9,559 nucleotides of DNA, taken from the NCBI GenBank assembly GCA_900548195.1, contig URJQ01000106.1, positions 1-9,559 of the forward strand, written 5' to 3'. Positions 6,379-9,559 of this stretch are shown here, one piece after another (positions within the stretch are counted from its first letter, which is position 1; the number at the start of each line of letters is the position of its first letter). The DNA is from an uncultured Prevotella sp. (GTDB lineage: Bacteria > Bacteroidota > Bacteroidia > Bacteroidales > Bacteroidaceae). The position numbers and the translations under genes are program-made. Under the pieces are notes generated by a model, which had not been told where the DNA came from, did no database searches, and saw only the letters and a list, made by a program, of their open reading frames with translations.

Positions 6379-7581
6379 GTGAAACGAATAATAAGGTTTT
6401 TTTATACCACTTTTGTTGCGCTTTTGTTGCTTTTTAACTATGAAGCACAAGCGAGCCCGCTGCCGGACATGTCACTTCCCGAGATAAGTGATTCCGCCCT
6501 CGCAAGCGTAGAAATAAGTCTGCTGACCTGCAAGCCACACGAAGAAGTTTATAGTCTTTATGGGCATACTGCCATCCGCATCGTCGATACGGAGGGTGGG
6601 ATAGATATGGTCGTAAACTGGGGTGTCTTTGATTCCAGTAAGCCAAACTTTGTCTATCATTTCATAATGGGAGAGACGGACTACATGATGGCGATGGTTT
6701 CGACCGAGGGATTCCTGCGTGAATACTATTATTACGGTTCGGAGGTAATCCAGCAGAAGCTCAATATGACCCAGCAGGAGAAAAGGAATTTCCTTGCCAT
6801 ACTGGATGAATACAGCAAGCCGGAGAATAGAATATACCGCTATAATTTCTATTATGATAATTGTACTACGCGTGCACGTGACGTAATAGTCAAGGCTATG
6901 GAAGGCAAAGTGGAGTATCAGTCATGGAAAAACAAACCAGAAGATGAGACATTCCGCGACTTGATACATTCCAAAAATGCTGACTATCCATGGTGTCAGT
7001 GGGGCAATGACTTCCTGCTTGGTGTGGGTTCGGATGCCAAAATGACTCATGCCGAGAGGCAGTTTATCCCGGAAATGCTGGAGGCAGACTTTGATTCTGC
7101 CATCGTAATATTGCCAAATGGAGCCAAAAAGCCACTCGTAGAATCCACTTCCATTCTGCTTCCTGCCGGACAAAGCATGGCTGAACCGATGGCTGGTTTC
7201 CCGCTTTCTCCAGAGGCGTGCTCGGTGTTGTTCCTCATTTTGGTAATAGTATTTACCATGTGTGAGAAATTTCTTATCCGTAAGGAACTCAAATGGTTTG
7301 ACTATATTGTCTTTAATCTTCTCGGACTCCTTGGCTTGCTTCTCGTAGTGATGATGTTCAGCGAGCACCCTACCGTGAAATTAAATTTCCAGATATTCCT
7401 CTTCTGTCCATTATGGCTCGTGCTTTACTCTCCGTTTGTCACGCTGAGGCGCAAAAGGATGATAGCTCTCGTGATAATAGAAATATTCTTGTTTGGCAAC
7501 TTTTTCCAGAGTTATGCAGAAGGATTGAATATTTTGGCATTGAGTTTGTTGATAAGAATCGTGAAGAACCCGAAAAAATAA
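6379..7581 (+). CDS. DUF4105 (Lnb N-terminal periplasmic domain) membrane protein
   Basis: From GTG 6379 this is a 400-residue protein: basic start (KRIIRF), hydrophobic signal (about 8-22) and probable cleavage after AQAS (23-26), then the DUF4105 domain (about 40-215). Key family motifs are YGHTAIRI (61-68, His63) and YNFYYDNCTTRARD (155-168, Cys162). A His before an NC motif recalls circularly permuted papain-like/NlpC-P60 folds, so a thiol hydrolase or amidase activity is possible, but this is inference and no substrate is known. The C-terminal part has about five hydrophobic helices (about 280-295, 309-327, 335-352, 359-376, 382-394), so the domain would face the periplasm on an inner-membrane anchor. 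An in-frame GTG at 6352 would add nine residues, but it lies upstream of the best promoter box and weakens the signal peptide. The stop is one base before the next gene's ATG (7583), indicating translational coupling to the phosphatase-fold protein. Confidence 0.85.
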   Translation: MKRIIRFFYTTFVALLLLFNYEAQASPLPDMSLPEISDSALASVEISLLTCKPHEEVYSLYGHTAIRIVDTEGGIDMVVNWGVFDSSKPNFVYHFIMGETDYMMAMVSTEGFLREYYYYGSEVIQQKLNMTQQEKRNFLAILDEYSKPENRIYRYNFYYDNCTTRARDVIVKAMEGKVEYQSWKNKPEDETFRDLIHSKNADYPWCQWGNDFLLGVGSDAKMTHAERQFIPEMLEADFDSAIVILPNGAKKPLVESTSILLPAGQSMAEPMAGFPLSPEACSVLFLILVIVFTMCEKFLIRKELKWFDYIVFNLLGLLGLLLVVMMFSEHPTVKLNFQIFLFCPLWLVLYSPFVTLRRKRMIALVIIEIFLFGNFFQSYAEGLNILALSLLIRIVKNPKK

Positions 7582-7582
7582 A

Positions 7583-9172
7583 ATGAGCAAATCGAATAAT
7601 ACATATAGATACCTCTCCCTCCTGATATTGGCGTCGATGTACACCAATGGCATTTTGGCGCAGAATACGGCACAAGAACCGCCACGACTCGTGGTGAATA
7701 TCACCATAGATCAGTTTCGCTCTGATTACATGGAGACCTTCTGCACCTTGTTCAAGGATGGCGGATTCAATAAACTTCTCAATGGCGGAAGAGTCTATGA
7801 TGAGGCAGTAAACGACTTTGTACCGACAGATAGAGCGTCTGCTAACGCAACGATTTCCACGGGTTCTTTACCTTATTATAACGGAATCGTGTCAAGTTCA
7901 TGGCTTGACCGCAAGACCACACGCCCGGTATTCTGCACAGAAGATAAATCAATAAAAGAAGCAAAAGAGAGAGATGCCGCTTCGGCAGCTAAACTTCTGA
8001 CTTCCACTATCGGCGACGAACTGAAAATTTTTACCAACGGACAGTCGAAGGTGGTCAGCATCGCACCGTGGAGAGACGCTGCAATACTCAGTGCAGGGCA
8101 TTCTGCCGACTGCGTATTGTGGATAGATGATAACTCAGGTTCGTGGACTTCCACCAACTATTACCCAGCCGTTGCACAGGGTTGGGCTGCGCAGGTTACA
8201 GCATATAATTCACTCGAAAAACGCTTGAAGACAGAGAAATGGACTCCTTACGCCAAGGAGGCGGAGACCATGAGCTTCTTTATGGGAGGCGGAATGGAGA
8301 AGTCTTTCTCGCATGCCTTTACGGGGCAGACACGCTTTGTGGATTATAAGAAGAGCGCTCTCGTAAACATCGACATGACGGAAATGGCATTGCAGACGCA
8401 GGCTGCCTATCGTCTTGGGGCTGATGATGTTACGGATTTGCTCTGCGTGCAGTATTATGCAGGAAAATATAGCGACGCTTCGCTGAAGGATTGCCGTATG
8501 GAACTGCAAGATACCTATATGCGCCTGGACTATGAAGTCAAGCGTCTTATAGAGGCATTGGAAAGCAGAGTGGGCAAGGGACGTGTCCTTTTTGTCGTGA
8601 CTTCCACTGGTTGTGGGGAGCAGGATAATGGAGGCTACGCCGAGTATGGCATCCCTTCAGGAACATTCTACATAAACCGTACAGCCAATTTGCTCAATAT
8701 GTACCTTGTATCGCTTTATGGCAAGGGACAATATGTCGATGCGGCTTACCATAATCAGATTTACCTTAACAGAAAACTCATTGAGCAGCAGCATCTTGAT
8801 ATGTTCGAGGTGCTCAGTAATGCGCGTAGTTGCTTGCTTATGAGCGACGGCATCAGAGACGTTCATACCGTAGATAGAATCCTCTCACCGTCAAATGAAG
8901 ACATAGCAAAAATCCGCAATACATATAATCCACACCTCTCTGGCGACATCGTTTTCGAAGTGGCACCAGGCTGGCAGGTGCTCAATGAAAACACAGGAGA
9001 GAAATACAATGTTTCTGCCACTCCTGTCATATTCCCGATAATATTCTATGGAACCGGTGTGAAACCGGGTCGTATTTCCACGGTAGTCAGCACCGATCGC
9101 ATTGCTCCTACCATCTCAAAGGCAATCCGTATTCGAGCTCCTAACGGTTGTAGGAGCCTGCCTTTATTCTAA
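7583..9172 (+). CDS. Secreted PafA-like alkaline phosphatase fold, probable pseudoenzyme
   Basis: This 529-residue protein has a signal peptide (about 1-26, ending LAQ) and the full layout of PafA-type type I phosphodiesterase/alkaline phosphatases. Recognisable family segments are NITIDQFRSDY (39-49), FVPTDRASANATISTG (79-94), SIGDEL/VVSIAPWRDAAILSAGH (143-173), ELQDTYMRLDYEV (307-319), VGKGRVLFVVTSTGCGE (330-346), FPIIFYGTGVKPG (484-496) and DRIAPTISKAIRIRAPNGC (505-523). Aligned by eye to PafA, Asp43 is kept, but the catalytic Thr becomes Arg84, the following GH becomes Ala87-Asn88, the phosphate-binding Asn becomes Ser105, the Lys/Arg pair becomes Trp163/Asp165, the metal ligands Asp/His become Lys295/Ala299 and Asp-His becomes Thr342-Gly343; the last His is also absent. 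Loss of all these makes phosphatase activity very unlikely, while the fold and reading frame are intact, so a binding or structural role is inferred. ATG 7583 is one base after the DUF4105 stop. Confidence 0.85.
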   Translation: MSKSNNTYRYLSLLILASMYTNGILAQNTAQEPPRLVVNITIDQFRSDYMETFCTLFKDGGFNKLLNGGRVYDEAVNDFVPTDRASANATISTGSLPYYNGIVSSSWLDRKTTRPVFCTEDKSIKEAKERDAASAAKLLTSTIGDELKIFTNGQSKVVSIAPWRDAAILSAGHSADCVLWIDDNSGSWTSTNYYPAVAQGWAAQVTAYNSLEKRLKTEKWTPYAKEAETMSFFMGGGMEKSFSHAFTGQTRFVDYKKSALVNIDMTEMALQTQAAYRLGADDVTDLLCVQYYAGKYSDASLKDCRMELQDTYMRLDYEVKRLIEALESRVGKGRVLFVVTSTGCGEQDNGGYAEYGIPSGTFYINRTANLLNMYLVSLYGKGQYVDAAYHNQIYLNRKLIEQQHLDMFEVLSNARSCLLMSDGIRDVHTVDRILSPSNEDIAKIRNTYNPHLSGDIVFEVAPGWQVLNENTGEKYNVSATPVIFPIIFYGTGVKPGRISTVVSTDRIAPTISKAIRIRAPNGCRSLPLF

Positions 9173-9188
9173 AGAAGGAGCCTTCGGA

Positions 9189-9225
9189 CAAAGAGACATT
9201 TAGCCTTTCCGTGCCAGTCTCTTTG
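9189..9225 (+). terminator. Possible weak terminator hairpin after the plus-strand operon
   Basis: CAAAGAGAC (9189-9197) and GTCTCTTTG (9217-9225) form a perfect 9-bp inverted repeat with a 19-base loop, starting 17 bases after the stop codon. The following bases (CCCTGTGTTTGCTTC) are only weakly T-rich, so this is a poor intrinsic terminator and may instead protect the mRNA end. A small stem GAAGG/CCTTC (9174-9185) precedes it. Confidence 0.35.
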
Positions 9226-9403
9226 CCCTGTGTTTGCTTCTGTGAAGAATGACAGATTAAAAGAAAAATAACAATTTTACTTACATTCCGCTTTTTGAAT
9301 GCCTTGCGAGAATTGCGAATTTGAAAATTCAAATCCAAGAGCGCACAAATCCGTGAGTATTTGCGAAAAACGTATCTGATTGTAAATCAACAAGGTATGA
9401 TTT
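9226..9403. other. Non-coding stretch between operon end and repeat array
   Basis: I see no credible gene here. It holds a 16-bp palindrome, ATTTGAA-AA-TTCAAAT (9319-9334), of the kind that can bind a dimeric regulator or form a small hairpin, but nothing shows which. I found no TAnnTTTG promoter match on the plus strand. The part from about 9382 may be a strongly decayed start of the 22-bp array. Confidence 0.4.
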
Positions 9404-9559
9404 TGAGTTTCTGAAAAGCAAAAGATTGTAAGGCGAAAAGTGCGCTTTTTCGGTGTGAAAACATTGATTTTACTTAGTGAAAGCTATGTTATTGCATTGT
9501 AAAAGCATAGATATTACGAGGTAAAAGCATAGCTATTGCAAGGTGAAAGCATAGTTATG
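9404..9559. repeat. Degenerate 22-bp tandem repeat array, continues past window
   Basis: Seven units of exactly 22 bases begin at 9404, 9426, 9448, 9470, 9492, 9514 and 9536. All share A at unit positions 11-13, with T (or C) at 9 and G or A at 10, so the core reads GTGAAAGCATAG or GTAAAAGCATAG in the best units. The last three units are nearly alike, while similarity fades leftward, as expected at the decaying edge of an array. There are no unique spacers, so it is not CRISPR, and no open reading frame is kept. The window ends inside the array, so its true size is unknown. A period of 22 bp is close to two helical turns, so any protein bound to the core would sit on one face of the DNA. Confidence 0.85.

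Noticed and set aside
9141..9338. 65-codon minus-strand frame at the end of the phosphatase-fold gene
   Set aside because: It overlaps the 3' end of a real gene and the following hairpin region; no promoter box or domain supports it.
9404..9559. CRISPR or plasmid origin iterons
   Set aside because: There are no spacers, and no replication initiator gene or other origin feature is nearby; iteron function cannot be supported from the repeats alone.

Overview
The window looks like chromosomal DNA from a Bacteroidota bacterium, most likely Prevotella or a close relative (Segatella). The evidence is: promoter-like -7 elements of the Bacteroidota form TAnnTTTG upstream of several genes; A-rich leaders without a clear Shine-Dalgarno; moderate GC with AT-rich intergenic DNA; and protein families typical of the phylum (lipoprotein-like LptC, GldE-like CBS/DUF21 protein, membrane-anchored SurA/PpiD-like protein, DUF4105, PafA-like phosphatase fold). 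Genus is an inference. I see no rRNA, tRNA, transposase, phage gene or CRISPR array.

Left half, minus strand (6276 down to 1). The genes run in the order: outer-membrane beta-barrel protein (4972-6276), LptC (4244-4951), CNNM/CorC-type membrane protein (2862-4121), and membrane-anchored peptidyl-prolyl isomerase-like chaperone (416-2557). The first three appear to be one transcript, starting at a -7 box at 6314-6321 and ending at a 14-bp stem terminator at 2751-2806. The chaperone gene has its own -7 box (2690-2697) and a leader of about 125 nt. Its transcript would continue through a 44-bp tandem repeat array (about 154-370) to a strong intrinsic terminator (82-117). A further leftward promoter (20-27) drives a gene outside the window. 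The theme of this half is building the outer envelope: LPS export, outer-membrane protein folding and a barrel protein.

Right half, plus strand (6367-9172). A divergent promoter drives two genes separated by one base: a DUF4105 (Lnb N-terminal domain) protein with a candidate His/Cys active site and a membrane-embedded C-terminal half, and a secreted protein with the alkaline phosphatase (PafA-like) fold. The second protein keeps the family layout but appears to have lost the nucleophile and nearly all metal- and phosphate-binding residues, so it is a likely pseudoenzyme. The first gene probably starts at a GTG only 4 bp after the -7 box, which suggests a leaderless mRNA.

The right end (9173-9559) is non-coding. 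It ends in a degenerate 22-bp tandem array that runs off the window. A shorter set of similar 22-bp units lies at 2767-2832, and the 44-bp array at the left is twice that period. The most interesting items are the pseudophosphatase and its coupling to the DUF4105 gene, the probable leaderless start, and the three intergenic arrays with 22/44-bp periodicity. I did not find a clear defence or mobile system.
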